A stretch of DNA of 64,000 nt from Carnimonas nigrificans ATCC BAA-78 (GCF_000526695.1 NZ_JAGO01000015.1:124001-188000), one strand, 5' to 3'; shown: positions 52,381-61,941, counted from the first letter of the stretch. Notes: a model not told the origin generated them from the letters alone. Numbers and translations are program-made.

Positions 52381-52412
52381 AAGCGGGGCGCGTTTTAAAC
52401 GCGCCCCGCTTT
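52381..52412. terminator. bidirectional terminator, 15-bp perfect stem
   Basis: AAGCGGGGCGCGTTT (52381-52395) and its complement (52397-52411) flank a single T. It lies between the convergent peroxidase and amtB genes. Confidence 0.85.
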
Positions 52413-52438
52413 GCGATGGTGAGGTTGGCTGTCAGGAA

Positions 52439-53761
52439 TTACAGGTTGTAGCCGCGCTCGTTGTGCTGGGACAGGTCAAGACCGATGTCTTCCTGCTCTT
52501 CGGTAACGCGCAGCCCCAGCGTTTTATCAATCAGCTTCAGCAGCACGAAGGTGATAACACCGGTGTAGACAATGGTGAAGAGCACCCCTTTGATCTGAAT
52601 CCAGAGCTGCAACGCGATGTTGGTGACATCACCGAAACCGCCCAGCGCAGGAGCTGCAAAGATACCGGTCAGTACCGAACCGAGAATCCCGGCAACACCA
52701 TGCACGCCAAATACATCGAATGAATCGTCGTAGCCGAAGGCGCGCTTCATGCTGGTGGCGGTGTAGAAGCTGACGACGCCAGCCACCAGACCCAGCACGA
52801 TAGCGCCCATCGGCCCACAGGTACCGGCTGCGGGGGTGACGGCGACCAGGCCAGCAATAGCGCCGGTTACCAGGCCAAGCAGGGTAGGTTTACCGGTTTT
52901 CAGCCATTCGGTGCACATCCATCCCAGAGCGGCAGCGGAGGTGGCTACCTGAGTGACCAGCATGGCCATGCCTGCGCTGCTGTCGGCGGCTCCGGCAGAG
53001 CCCGCATTGAAGCCGTACCAGCCGAGCCACAGCAGGCAAGCGCCGATCATGGTGAACACCAGGTTGTTAGGGGCCATGTGCAGGCTGGGGTAGCCTTTAC
53101 GCTTGCCGAGCACCAGACATGCCACCAGCGCCGCGATACCTGAGTTGATATGCACCACTGTGCCGCCGGCAAAGTCGATCACGCCGTCGTCGGCAAGCAA
53201 GGCGCCATCGCCTCCCCATACCATGTGGGCAATCGGGAAGTAGACGAAGGTGACCCATAGGCCGGTAAACCATAGCACCGCGGAAAATTTCATGCGTTCG
53301 GCGAAGGCACCGATAATCAGCGCGGGCGTCAGGATGGCGAAGGTCATCTGGAACATGATCCAAACGCTTTCGGGGAAGGTGCCCTCAAGGCTGTTGAGAT
53401 CAAGCCCCGCAAGGAAGGCGCGATCGAAGCCGCCAACAAACGAATGGATATTGAGAGTGTCGGCGCTCATGCCTGTCGTGTCGAACGCCAGCGAGTAGCC
53501 GTAGATGACCCAAATGATGCTCACCAGCGCTGTGATCGCAAAGCTTTGCGCCAGTACCGAGAGGATGTTCTTCGAGCGTGCCATACCGCCGTAGAAAAGG
53601 GCTATGCCGGGTATCGTCATCATGAGAACGAATACCGTAGCCACCAGCATCCACGCTGTGTCACCGCTATTAAGCTGCGGGGTTGACGCTTGCGCCAACG
53701 CTGTCAACGGCGTAGCGCCGATTAATCCGGTTAATGCTGCCAGGGCGCGTTTTACAGACAT
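52439..53761 (-). CDS. amtB: ammonium transporter AmtB
   Basis: A 440-residue trimeric ammonium channel with signal-like first helix and eleven further helices. Family marks: DTAWMLVATVFVLMMTIPG, the first pore His in FAGGTVVHINSGIAALV, LWLGWYGFNAGSAGAA, and the second pore His in FDVFGVHGVAGILG. MSVKRALAALTG from ATG 53761 is the likely start. The usual upstream partner glnK is absent. The spacer upstream has two NtrC-like sites and a sigma-54-like promoter, so expression under nitrogen limitation is likely. Confidence 0.95.
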   Translation of the reverse strand: MSVKRALAALTGLIGATPLTALAQASTPQLNSGDTAWMLVATVFVLMMTIPGIALFYGGMARSKNILSVLAQSFAITALVSIIWVIYGYSLAFDTTGMSADTLNIHSFVGGFDRAFLAGLDLNSLEGTFPESVWIMFQMTFAILTPALIIGAFAERMKFSAVLWFTGLWVTFVYFPIAHMVWGGDGALLADDGVIDFAGGTVVHINSGIAALVACLVLGKRKGYPSLHMAPNNLVFTMIGACLLWLGWYGFNAGSAGAADSSAGMAMLVTQVATSAAALGWMCTEWLKTGKPTLLGLVTGAIAGLVAVTPAAGTCGPMGAIVLGLVAGVVSFYTATSMKRAFGYDDSFDVFGVHGVAGILGSVLTGIFAAPALGGFGDVTNIALQLWIQIKGVLFTIVYTGVITFVLLKLIDKTLGLRVTEEQEDIGLDLSQHNERGYNL

Positions 53762-53866
53762 TGTTGGAATCACTCCGCACTCGTGGGGTTCCGGCAGCGC
53801 TCATGCCGTTGGAAAGGCAGCAGAGGCGCAGGAATCTGTCTAAGGTATGGTTCGCTGAAGAGCAGT

Positions 53867-53882
53867 AGCACGAATCCTTCCA
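53867..53882 (-). promoter_or_regulatory. candidate sigma-54 promoter of amtB
   Basis: Read leftward: TGGAAGGATTCGTGCT. It has the invariant GG and GC of the -24/-12 elements at the right 10-bp distance (consensus TGGCAC N5 TTGCW). It lies about 105 bp upstream of the amtB start and 130-210 bp downstream of the NtrC-like sites. Confidence 0.55.
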
Positions 53883-54010
53883 TTTTTAATAAAGTCTTTC
53901 TTTATCAATGGCTTGAGGAATTTAATGAAAGTGTGCGTAAAGTGAATGAACAGGCAGGTGCAAGCGATGGAGAGGGTACGGTTGAAAATGGTGCCCTTGC
54001 TTCTTTGTGA

Positions 54011-54079
54011 TGCACATTTTTGGTGCATGGGCGGCAAGCCGGAAAACTGAGGGTAATACCGGTGCACGCTGCTAGTGCA
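54011..54079. promoter_or_regulatory. two NtrC-like enhancer sites upstream of amtB
   Basis: TGCACATTTTTGGTGCA (54011-54027) and TGCACGCTGCTAGTGCA (54063-54079) both match the 17-bp form TGCAC-N7-GTGCA used by NtrC, 52 bp centre to centre (five helical turns). The first keeps the full TGGTGCA half. Two sites in phase upstream of a sigma-54-like promoter are typical of an NtrC enhancer. Confidence 0.7.
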
Positions 54080-54397
54080 CAGCGCAATGCCTTAACCTGT
54101 TGATAGATGGGGCGTATAGACGGGGGATATGGTCAAAAGATAGACAATTTGGCCCTTTTAGGGTATTTTCGCGGCATTATCGCCAGTCGTGTACCTGTGT
54201 ATTCACCGTTGCTCAGCGAGCGCGCGCTGAATCTGCCTGGTATGTGCCCCTGATTCGATTGCTGGTTTTGCACAGAAATTCTGGGCGCTTGGCGAACGTT
54301 GCCCTGCTTGTGTTGTCAGGGCTGGTAGCAGTTTTCCAACGGGAATTCTCGACATAGTGACCGCTTTTGTCAGGCGCAGCCAGGATTGTTTATTTAT

Positions 54398-54814
54398 ATG
54401 TACTCTCATTTATTTAGATCGTTGTTTTCATCTGTCACGGGGCGGATGCTTCCACTGCTTTTTGCAGCTTTATCTTTTCTTGTTATCAGTGCTGCCGCTA
54501 TTCCTCATGCCGACGCGCAAGAGAATGTCATGAACGGCAGAGCCTCCTTTTATGCAGACCGGTTCGAAGGTCGGGCTACTGCCAGCGGCGATACGTTCAG
54601 CAACAGTGACATGACCGCCGCTCACCGTAGCCTGCCTTTCGGCACCAAGGTACAAGTCACCAATCTGCGTAACGGCCGTAACGCGATTGTGACCATCAAT
54701 GACCGTGGCCCCTACGTGGGCAACCGGTTGATCGACCTTACCCACAGGGCCGCCAGCCGGCTGGGAATGGTCGAAAACGGCGTTCAGCAAGTACGTCTTA
54801 CGGTGCTCAATTAG
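54398..54814 (+). CDS. RlpA-like double-psi beta-barrel protein, short form
   Basis: A 138-residue secreted protein: signal peptide (MLPLLFAALSFLVISAAA, cleavage near ADA-Q), then one RlpA-type double-psi beta-barrel with NGRASFYADRFEGRATASGD, TAAHRSLPFGTKVQVTNLRN, IVTINDRGPYVGNRLIDLT and AASRLGMVENG. The catalytic Asp in NDRGP is present. RlpA proteins cleave naked glycan strands or bind the septum. This short form lacks the SPOR domain and a lipobox, so it may be a free periplasmic enzyme. ATG 54398 is the likely start. Confidence 0.87.
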   Translation: MYSHLFRSLFSSVTGRMLPLLFAALSFLVISAAAIPHADAQENVMNGRASFYADRFEGRATASGDTFSNSDMTAAHRSLPFGTKVQVTNLRNGRNAIVTINDRGPYVGNRLIDLTHRAASRLGMVENGVQQVRLTVLN

Positions 54815-54927
54815 AGGTTTTATCAAGGCGCCGTGGTATGACGTGATACTCCATCAAGGTAACCGTGCTGTGTGAGCCATTCAGTAATCATGTGCAGGGT
54901 TGGCTCTGCAATTTAGAGAAAGAGATC

Positions 54928-55725
54928 ATGACATTCAGCAAGGGAACGTTGCTCACGACCATGGCGACTGCCGCGTTGGGCATTTACTCCTCATCGGCAG
55001 CGGCTGCCGGCAGCTCCATGCTTATTGTGGGCGGGCAGCTCGCCCATAGTCACTACAGTATCCATAACAGCCGTGGTATTGAGAGACCCAGCTACTCTTA
55101 TGAGAATAAGAGCAAGGGCAGCGGCAATGTGACCGGTTACGGTGGCTTCCTTGAGTACGGTAATAAGTACCAGACATGGAAGGGCTGGCTCGACATCTAT
55201 AATTCGTCGAACATGCCGATTTTTGATATCAAGGCGAATTATCAGCACGACAAGAACAGCAATTCGACTGACGGTATGGCCCAGCTTGGCTATCGTTTCG
55301 GTATTGATCAGTACACTCAGTTCGATCTGCTGCTGAATGGCGGGTATCAGTACATTAATTACGATCACTCGGTCTGGGCCAGATCGGCGCATGCTTGGAA
55401 GGTGGGTGCGGGAGCTGGTCTTAATGTGATGGTTGATCGCTATGACGTGTTACGCGCCGAGGTTGGGGCCAACTATTCGGTCAATGGCAAGGTCAAGATG
55501 CACGGCGGCGGTGACGTGGATACCGATAACAAGCTGGACCCCTATGCTGAGCTGTCATGGATCAACCAGGCGACTCGCTTCGCTTATATCACCACGCTGT
55601 TCTATACACGCCAGACCTTCGATATGGATGGCCGGCAGACGACATCAGTGGGCAGTACGCGCAGATGGCGGGGCGAAGATACCAAGCGTGACATGATCGG
55701 TGTGCGTTTCGGTATCGGCTTTTAA
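54928..55725 (+). CDS. outer-membrane beta-barrel protein
   Basis: A 265-residue protein with signal peptide (SSSAAAA-G) and alternating amphipathic strands rich in Gly, Tyr and Trp, ending in a C-terminal Phe (RFGIGF) as required for insertion by the BAM complex. TAQLGYRFGI-like MAQLGYRFGIDQYTQFDLLLN and WKVGAGAGLNVMVDRYDV resemble autotransporter-type or OmpA-like barrels with 10-12 strands. No passenger domain. The barrel class is clear; its function is unknown. A terminator-like hairpin follows. Confidence 0.8.
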   Translation: MTFSKGTLLTTMATAALGIYSSSAAAAGSSMLIVGGQLAHSHYSIHNSRGIERPSYSYENKSKGSGNVTGYGGFLEYGNKYQTWKGWLDIYNSSNMPIFDIKANYQHDKNSNSTDGMAQLGYRFGIDQYTQFDLLLNGGYQYINYDHSVWARSAHAWKVGAGAGLNVMVDRYDVLRAEVGANYSVNGKVKMHGGGDVDTDNKLDPYAELSWINQATRFAYITTLFYTRQTFDMDGRQTTSVGSTRRWRGEDTKRDMIGVRFGIGF

Positions 55726-55772
55726 GCGCTGCTTGAGCGCGTAACGCTAATACCGCTAGTGCATTGAATAAT

Positions 55773-55807
55773 ACGGCCGGAAGTCGCTATAAGCGTCTTC
55801 CGGCCGT
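55773..55807. terminator. hairpin terminator between convergent genes
   Basis: ACGGCCGGAAG (55773-55783) pairs perfectly with CTTCCGGCCGT (55797-55807); followed by TGTTGTTG, a weak T-run. It separates the barrel gene from thrB. Confidence 0.75.
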
Positions 55808-55852
55808 TGTTGTTGCAGAATGTTGTTGCAAAACCATGATGGCTGCAAACGG

Positions 55853-56815
55853 TTAGTCAGCGAGTGCGGCAACCGGCTGATTCATGCGTGCACGCACCAT
55901 GTCGCGGTACTGCTCAGGCGGCTTCGGTGTGAGCGAGTGCGCAGGCGGATCGACATAAATGACCAGCAATCTGGAGAGCCAGTAACGCAGCGCCGTCATG
56001 GTCAGCATCGCGGGCCACACCTGGCGCTCGCGCGCAGACAGCGGACGCTCCTGCTGATAGGCGGCAAGGATGGCCTGATAGCGCTCGGTATTTAGCTCGC
56101 CCTTTTCATCACTGCACCAGTCGTTGATGACGATGGCAAGATCGAACAAGAGATCGCCGGTGCAGCCATTATAGAAGTCAATCAAGCCGGTTAAGGTGTC
56201 GCCTTCAAACATCGCATTGTCACGGAACAGATCGCCGTGCAGTGCTCCTTGCGGAAGCTCATTTGACGAGCGTGACGACGACGCCAGCTTTTCTTCGATG
56301 GTATCGAAGGTATCAAGCATTAGCTGCCGGTCGCTATCGCTGAGATAGGCCATGACCTTGGGCATGTTGGCGTCGATCCAGCGCAGGTCGCGAGGATTGG
56401 GGCGTGCCCCCGAAAATTCGTGGGTACAGCGGTGCATCTGCCCCAGTACGCCACCAATGGCTGCGCACTGTGCAACGTTAGGCTGTTCAGGGTGGCTGCC
56501 TTGCAGACGCGGGAACAGCAGGGCCGGACGTTCGACCAATAGCTGTAGCGCCTTGCCCTGACGGTCGCGCAGCGGACTGGCGATCGGCAACTGATGTTGA
56601 TCAAGGAAGGTGAGCAGATCAACAAAGAAAGGCAGCTCTTCCACCTCTCCCTGTTCGAAGAGGGTCAGTACAAGCCGATGCTGATCAGTGGTAACGAAAA
56701 AAGTCGAATTTTCTGTACCGCTGGCGACCTCTTCGAGTTTTTCCAGATGGCCAACGTCAAAGCGTTCGAGAAACGTGCTGACCTGATCATCGGTCAAAGG
56801 TGTAAATACCGCCAT
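55853..56815 (-). CDS. thrB: homoserine kinase ThrB, APH-fold type
   Basis: A 320-residue kinase of the aminoglycoside phosphotransferase fold, the form of homoserine kinase found in pseudomonads (not the GHMP type of E. coli). It phosphorylates homoserine for threonine synthesis. ASGTENSTFFVTTDQHRLVLT, GALHGDLFRDNAMFEGD (catalytic Asp and metal-binding Asn) and GLIDFYNGCTGDLLFDLAI are the kinase motifs. MAVFTPLTDDQVSTFL from ATG 56815 is the family start. The order thrB, DUF2782 gene, polA is conserved in pseudomonads. Confidence 0.92.
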   Translation of the reverse strand: MAVFTPLTDDQVSTFLERFDVGHLEKLEEVASGTENSTFFVTTDQHRLVLTLFEQGEVEELPFFVDLLTFLDQHQLPIASPLRDRQGKALQLLVERPALLFPRLQGSHPEQPNVAQCAAIGGVLGQMHRCTHEFSGARPNPRDLRWIDANMPKVMAYLSDSDRQLMLDTFDTIEEKLASSSRSSNELPQGALHGDLFRDNAMFEGDTLTGLIDFYNGCTGDLLFDLAIVINDWCSDEKGELNTERYQAILAAYQQERPLSARERQVWPAMLTMTALRYWLSRLLVIYVDPPAHSLTPKPPEQYRDMVRARMNQPVAALAD

Positions 56816-56966
56816 CAAGATTCCTGAACGTGGCTGGGTAGAAGTAGGGCGCAACGCCGCCGCGCTTTAGCGTGACCAGATTCTATCATTATCTCTGCTT
56901 AACACGGCGATCGCTGGGGTGAATTATTCTTGCAGCAAACATGAAATATAGAACATCGCGCTGCTA

Positions 56967-57293
56967 TTACCAGCTAGCGATGGTCCAACGCGGCACCACA
57001 ACACGGCTAGTATCATCCTGGCGCTGGAAGTTGCCGTCGCCATCGGTATCGACCAGATAGTAGGCCGGCCCATGGGGCGGTTTGATCCTGATCGCATACA
57101 GCTTGCCGTTGACGCGATACTCCTGCACCTCACGTCCATCCTGCTGGTGCGTTGTAATATCAGGCTCCGGTGCATTCTGCTGCTGTTGCTGGGCCTGTTG
57201 CGAGGAAGTCTGGGCCATGGCGGCGGGAGCGCTGGCAATGGTCAGTGCAAGGGAGGCGCTGGCGACGAGTGCTGCAAGATGAGTCGATTTCAT
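56967..57293 (-). CDS. DUF2782 small periplasmic protein
   Basis: A 108-residue secreted protein: signal peptide (cleavage near AMA-Q), a Gln-rich linker, then the DUF2782 domain (PDITTHQQDGREVQEYRVNG, LYAIRIKPPHGPAYYLVDTDGDG). The end reads VVPRWTIASW. The function is unknown. The gene lies between thrB and polA as in pseudomonads, divergent from polA. The frame continues upstream of ATG 57293 without family similarity. Confidence 0.88.
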   Translation of the reverse strand: MKSTHLAALVASASLALTIASAPAAMAQTSSQQAQQQQQNAPEPDITTHQQDGREVQEYRVNGKLYAIRIKPPHGPAYYLVDTDGDGNFQRQDDTSRVVVPRWTIASW

Positions 57294-57556
57294 GGTAGTG
57301 GCCTTTAACGTCATACGTTGATTTGAGTGTAGGCCCAATATGTCGGCAAGGCTATCGAGTTTGCTGAAACTCGTGCTCAGATGCGCTTTCTGCCTTTTTA
57401 TGGTGAGGAAGGTTTATAGCGAAGAAATGGGCTGCTTCCATCAGCAAGTAAGCACCTCTTTGGCGGAGAGCGGATGCCAAAACAGCGCTCGCTAAGTATC
57501 ATGAGCGGATAGCTTGCGTTTGCGAACGCGTTGCACGCCCTGTTTTGGAGTTTCGG

Positions 57557-60355
57557 ATGTCAGCCAAGGCCGCACCCCCCTTTGTGTTTGTTGATGGTTC
57601 AGCCTATCTATACCGCGCTTTTCATGCGCTACCGCCGCTTTCTACCAGCAGCGGGCAACCGACCGGTGCGGTGCGCGGTGTCGTGTCGATGTTAAAAAGC
57701 CTGATGCGCGACTATCCCGATAGCCCCATGGCGGTGGTGTTCGATGCCAAGGGCAAAACCTTCCGCGACGATCTGTATAGCGACTACAAGGCGAATCGTC
57801 CGCCCATGCCGGATGATCTGCGTGCCCAGATAGAGCCGCTGCACGCCTGCGTAAAAGCGTTGGGGCTACCGCTTCTCAGTATTGAAGGCGTCGAGGCCGA
57901 TGACGTGATTGGCACGCTGGCGCGCCATGCTACCGAGATGGCACGTGATGCGGTCATTTCTACCGGTGACAAGGATATGGCCCAGTTGGTGAATCAGCAC
58001 ATTACGCTGGTCAACACCATGAAAAACGAGACGCTTGATGTCGAAGGCGTGACCACAAAATTCGGTATTCCGCCTGAGCTGATCATTGACTATCTCGCGC
58101 TGATGGGAGATTCCGTCGATAACATTCCCGGCGTACCGGGGGTGGGCAATAAAACCGCGCTGGCGATGCTGCAAGGCTACGGCGCGGGGCTGAAGGCGAT
58201 TTATGACGATCCTGACAAGCTGGCAACGCTGTCGTTTCGCGGGGCCAAAAGCATGGCCGCCAAGCTCGAACAGCATCGCGAGCAGGCATTTCTCTCCTAT
58301 GAACTGGCGACGATTCGCACCGACTGCGATTTGCCGGTGTCGCTTAACGATTTGGCGCTGCCACACCCTGACCGTGATGCGTTGATCGCGCTATATAAAG
58401 AGCTTGAATTCAAGGGCTGGCTGAATGAGCTGACTGATGGCGATACTGCCAGCACAACCGGTAAGGAAGGTTCAGCAGCGAAGGACAGTGGGCAAGCGGC
58501 GGCGAGTGACATTGATGAAACGCTGGTGCCTTCCGACTTCGGTGAAGTGGATTACCGTGCTGTCACCGAGCGCGCCGAACTGGATAAATGGCTGGCGCGT
58601 CTGGCGGCAAGCGATGCGTTCTGCTTCGATCTGGAAACTACCAGCCTCGCTTATATGCAGGCAGAAATCGTCGGTATTGGCATGGCGCTACAGCCGGGCG
58701 AGGCGATCTATATTCCCGTTGCCCATAGTTATCTGGGCGTGCCCGAGCAGCTTGATCGCAGTGAGGTGCTGGAAGCATTAAAGCCACTGCTGGCGAACCC
58801 TGAAATCGCCAAGATTGGTCAGAACCTCAAATACGATATCGAAGTGCTGGCACGCTACGACATTGAGGTCAAAGGCCCGCTGTTCGATACCATGCTGGAA
58901 TCCTATGTGCTCAACTCGACCGCCAATCGCCACGATATGGATACGCTGGCGTTGACCCACCTTGGGCATACCACCATCAAATATGAAGAGGTGGCGGGCA
59001 AGGGCGCGAAGCAGATCACCTTCGATCAGGTGGAGCTTGCCGAAGCGGTTCCTTACGCCTGTGAGGATGTGGATGTAACGCTGCGCCTGCACCAGAAACT
59101 GCGGCCACGGGTAGATGCGGAAGGGGCACTTGGCAAAGTCTTGGATACGCTTGAAACGCCGTTGATTCCGGTACTGGCCCGTATTGAGCGTAATGGTGTC
59201 GAGATCGACTCGGCGCTGCTTGGGCAGCAGAGCCGGGAGCTGGATGAGCGTATTGCCACCTTGACGACCAAGGCTTATGAGCTGGCAGGGCGGGAGTTCA
59301 ATCTCGGCTCGCCGAAACAGCTGGGGGCAATTCTGTTCGAGGAGCAGAAGCTGCCGGTAATTAAAAAGACGCCCAAAGGCGCGCCCTCCACGGCAGAAGC
59401 GGTGCTTGAAGAGCTGGCCCTCGACTTCCCATTGCCCAAACTGATTATCGAACATCGCGGCCTGTCGAAGCTCAAATCGACCTATACCGATAAGCTGCCC
59501 CTGCTGACCGACCCGCAGGATGGCCGCATTCATACCAGCTATCATCAGGCGGTGACTGCGACGGGGCGGTTATCCTCTTCCGACCCCAACCTGCAAAATA
59601 TTCCGGTGCGTACCGAAGAGGGGCGCAAGATTCGCCGCGCCTTCGTGGCGCGCCCCGGCTATTGCATCGTCGCCGCGGACTACTCGCAGATCGAACTGCG
59701 CATCATGGCGCACCTTTCAGGCGACAAGGGGCTGACCACGGCCTTTGCAGAAAACCGCGATATTCACGCGGCCACTGCCGCTGAAGTGTTTGGTGTCGCG
59801 CTGGACAAGGTCACTAGCGATCAGCGCCGCAGTGCCAAGGCGATCAATTTCGGGCTGATTTATGGCATGAGTGCGTGGGGGCTGTCCAAACAGCTGCGGG
59901 TTGAGCGCAATCAAGCGCAAACCTACATCGACCGCTATTTCGACCGTTACCCTGGTGTGGCGCGCTTCATGCAAAATATTCGTGCTCAGGCAGCGGAGGA
60001 TGGCTTTGTTGAAACGGTGTTTGGCCGCCGTTTGTACGTGCCTGAAATCAACTCGCGCAATGCACAGCGCCGTCAGGCTGCCGAGCGAACGGCCATCAAT
60101 GCGCCCATGCAGGGCACCGCCGCCGACATTATCAAGCGCGCCATGCTCGACGTGGATCACTGGCTTGGCAGCGATTGCCCCCACGATGCCATCATGGTGA
60201 TGCAGGTACACGATGAGCTGGTGTTTGAAGTACGCGAGGAGCACGCCGAGTCCTTTATCGACGAGGTGAAAGCGCGTATGCAGGCTGCTGGTCAGTTGGA
60301 CGTGCCACTGCTGGTAGAAGCGCAGTCAGGCAGTAACTGGGAAGAGGCGCACTGA
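57557..60355 (+). CDS. polA: DNA polymerase I
   Basis: A 932-residue polymerase with all three domains. The 5'-3' nuclease (residues 1-290) shows FVDGSAYLYRAFHALPP, EGVEADDVIGTLA and the helix-hairpin GDSVDNIPGVPGVGNKTA. The 3'-5' proofreading domain keeps its acidic residues in FCFDLETTSL, so proofreading is expected. The polymerase domain has VAADYSQIELRIMAHLSGD (motif A), RRSAKAINFGLIYGMSAWGL (motif B) and MQVHDELVFEV (motif C). A linker of about 45 residues (GDTASTTGKEGSAAKDSG) joins the first two domains. TTGGAG precedes ATG 57557. Confidence 0.97.
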   Translation: MSAKAAPPFVFVDGSAYLYRAFHALPPLSTSSGQPTGAVRGVVSMLKSLMRDYPDSPMAVVFDAKGKTFRDDLYSDYKANRPPMPDDLRAQIEPLHACVKALGLPLLSIEGVEADDVIGTLARHATEMARDAVISTGDKDMAQLVNQHITLVNTMKNETLDVEGVTTKFGIPPELIIDYLALMGDSVDNIPGVPGVGNKTALAMLQGYGAGLKAIYDDPDKLATLSFRGAKSMAAKLEQHREQAFLSYELATIRTDCDLPVSLNDLALPHPDRDALIALYKELEFKGWLNELTDGDTASTTGKEGSAAKDSGQAAASDIDETLVPSDFGEVDYRAVTERAELDKWLARLAASDAFCFDLETTSLAYMQAEIVGIGMALQPGEAIYIPVAHSYLGVPEQLDRSEVLEALKPLLANPEIAKIGQNLKYDIEVLARYDIEVKGPLFDTMLESYVLNSTANRHDMDTLALTHLGHTTIKYEEVAGKGAKQITFDQVELAEAVPYACEDVDVTLRLHQKLRPRVDAEGALGKVLDTLETPLIPVLARIERNGVEIDSALLGQQSRELDERIATLTTKAYELAGREFNLGSPKQLGAILFEEQKLPVIKKTPKGAPSTAEAVLEELALDFPLPKLIIEHRGLSKLKSTYTDKLPLLTDPQDGRIHTSYHQAVTATGRLSSSDPNLQNIPVRTEEGRKIRRAFVARPGYCIVAADYSQIELRIMAHLSGDKGLTTAFAENRDIHAATAAEVFGVALDKVTSDQRRSAKAINFGLIYGMSAWGLSKQLRVERNQAQTYIDRYFDRYPGVARFMQNIRAQAAEDGFVETVFGRRLYVPEINSRNAQRRQAAERTAINAPMQGTAADIIKRAMLDVDHWLGSDCPHDAIMVMQVHDELVFEVREEHAESFIDEVKARMQAAGQLDVPLLVEAQSGSNWEEAH

Positions 60356-60400
60356 CATGACGATATGCGCTATTCATGGAGCCAGAGGGCTGTACGCTGC

Positions 60401-61333
60401 ATGAGCATTCAAGCGGTGCTGATGCGTGAAGTGATCCGCTTGACCGCCAAACGGCGGCTGCGTCACAGCGACGATGTGCTGGCCCTGCGTCACGCGCTTC
60501 AGCAGAAGAAGCAAAACGCCAAACCTAAACAGTGGCCCGCTGCCATCAGTTCGTTGCGGCTGGGCGAGGTGCCCACCGAACGTGTTGCCACCGTGAGTGC
60601 CCCCGCTGCCGAGGCAGATGATGCCGCGCTGATTTATCTGCATGGAGGCGCCTGGGTGGTGGGGGAGCCGGATGATTTCCGGCCACTGACCACGCAGTTG
60701 GCGCAGCTTACCGGGCTGCCGGTCTATGTACCGGATTATCGGCTGGCGCCCGAATATCCCTTTCCCGCCGCCCTGAACGACTGCGAAGCGGTCTATCGCG
60801 CTCTGCTGGCGAAGGGTATTGCGCCCTCTCGCATCGCGCTGCTCGGTGATAGTGCGGGCGGTAACCTGATATTCGCGCTGGCGCTGCGTCTCAAGCGCTT
60901 GGGGCTGCCTCAGCCAGCGGCGCTGGTGGGGTTATCGCCGTGTACCGATCTGAGTGGCGACAGTGCTTCATTCAAGCGTAACGCGCGACGCGACGCCCTT
61001 CTGCCTGCCGAACGCCTCAGCGAATGTATCAGCGCTTATTGCCCTCACTGTTCGCTCAAGGAACCTGAAATATCGCCACTGTTCGGTGATCTGGCGAATA
61101 TTGCGCCAGCGCTGCTCCAGGTGAGTGATAACGAAATCCTGCTGGATGACTCCACGCGCCTGGCGGAGCGTATTCGTGCCGCTGGCGGTGTGGTGCAGCT
61201 CGATGTGTGGAAGGGGCTTTGGCACGTATGGCAGAACTTTCCCCAGCAAGTGCCAGAAGCGCGTCAGGCCATCGCGCACATTGCCGAGTTCGTGATGGCA
61301 CATATGGCCCCGCCTGCAAAGATCAGCGCATGA
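60401..61333 (+). CDS. HSL-family alpha/beta hydrolase (esterase/lipase)
   Basis: A 310-residue cytoplasmic esterase of the hormone-sensitive-lipase family. The oxyanion motif is HGGAW, the nucleophile Ser lies in GDSAGGN, the acid is in VSDNEILLDDS, and His is in GLWHVW. YRLAPEYPFPAALNDCEA is family-typical. ATG 60401 gives the usual start (MSIQAVLMREVIRL); a start 36 bp earlier is possible. Its stop overlaps the next gene (ATGA). Acyl substrates unknown. Confidence 0.88.
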   Translation: MSIQAVLMREVIRLTAKRRLRHSDDVLALRHALQQKKQNAKPKQWPAAISSLRLGEVPTERVATVSAPAAEADDAALIYLHGGAWVVGEPDDFRPLTTQLAQLTGLPVYVPDYRLAPEYPFPAALNDCEAVYRALLAKGIAPSRIALLGDSAGGNLIFALALRLKRLGLPQPAALVGLSPCTDLSGDSASFKRNARRDALLPAERLSECISAYCPHCSLKEPEISPLFGDLANIAPALLQVSDNEILLDDSTRLAERIRAAGGVVQLDVWKGLWHVWQNFPQQVPEARQAIAHIAEFVMAHMAPPAKISA

Positions 61334-61941
61334 TCTCCTCCCATACGCTAGCCAGGCTGGTAACGCTCGAAGCTCTGGAGCAGGGGGGTTGCGGTGCGCC
61401 TTCTATTCTGGATATCAGTGAAGGAAGGGGGCGTGGCGGCAGCGCACTGGAAACTCGTATCGCTGCCTGGCACGCACTATCGGCAGCATCGCTTGCGGTA
61501 CGTATTCACCACGGCGCTCATGTCGATTTCTACGATGATCTGCGGTTTTGTCGCGCTGCCGCCGCGGTAGATACGGTGCTGTTATCGGCCTGTGAAAGTG
61601 CCCATAGCGTGGAACTTTCCGCGATGTCAGGGTGTGCAATCTGGCCGATGATCTCGACAGCGGCAGGCGTGTTGGCAATCGAATCCATGGCGGCTGCAAA
61701 GGGCGTTGCGCGGCTGGTACTGTGCGAACAGGCACTTTCCCAGGCGTTGGGGCTGGAAGCGGGCAGCGAGGGCGAGCAGCGCAGCCTGGATATCTGGCGT
61801 GCCCGCATGGTGGCAGTGTCATGCGCCTATGGGCTGGCGGCCCCAGTGTTACTGGCCCCCTGTGTCAGGCATGACAGGAGTATCGAACAGCAGCTTCAGT
61901 TGCTGGGTGAGATGGGATTTGGCGGTCAAATCGCTGAATAA
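61330..61941 (+). CDS. short HpcH/HpaI-type (CitE-like) aldolase-family protein
   Basis: A 203-residue protein resembling the HpcH/HpaI and citrate-lyase beta family in its second half: IWPMISTAAGVLAIESMAA, then ARLVLCEQALSQALGLE in the position of the G..DL motif. Family members have about 270-300 residues; this one has a shorter front part and the metal-binding acidic residues are hard to place. Translationally coupled to the esterase. It may be degenerate or have a new function. The frame continues upstream of 61330 into the esterase by chance only. Confidence 0.6.
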   Translation: MISSHTLARLVTLEALEQGGCGAPSILDISEGRGRGGSALETRIAAWHALSAASLAVRIHHGAHVDFYDDLRFCRAAAAVDTVLLSACESAHSVELSAMSGCAIWPMISTAAGVLAIESMAAAKGVARLVLCEQALSQALGLEAGSEGEQRSLDIWRARMVAVSCAYGLAAPVLLAPCVRHDRSIEQQLQLLGEMGFGGQIAE

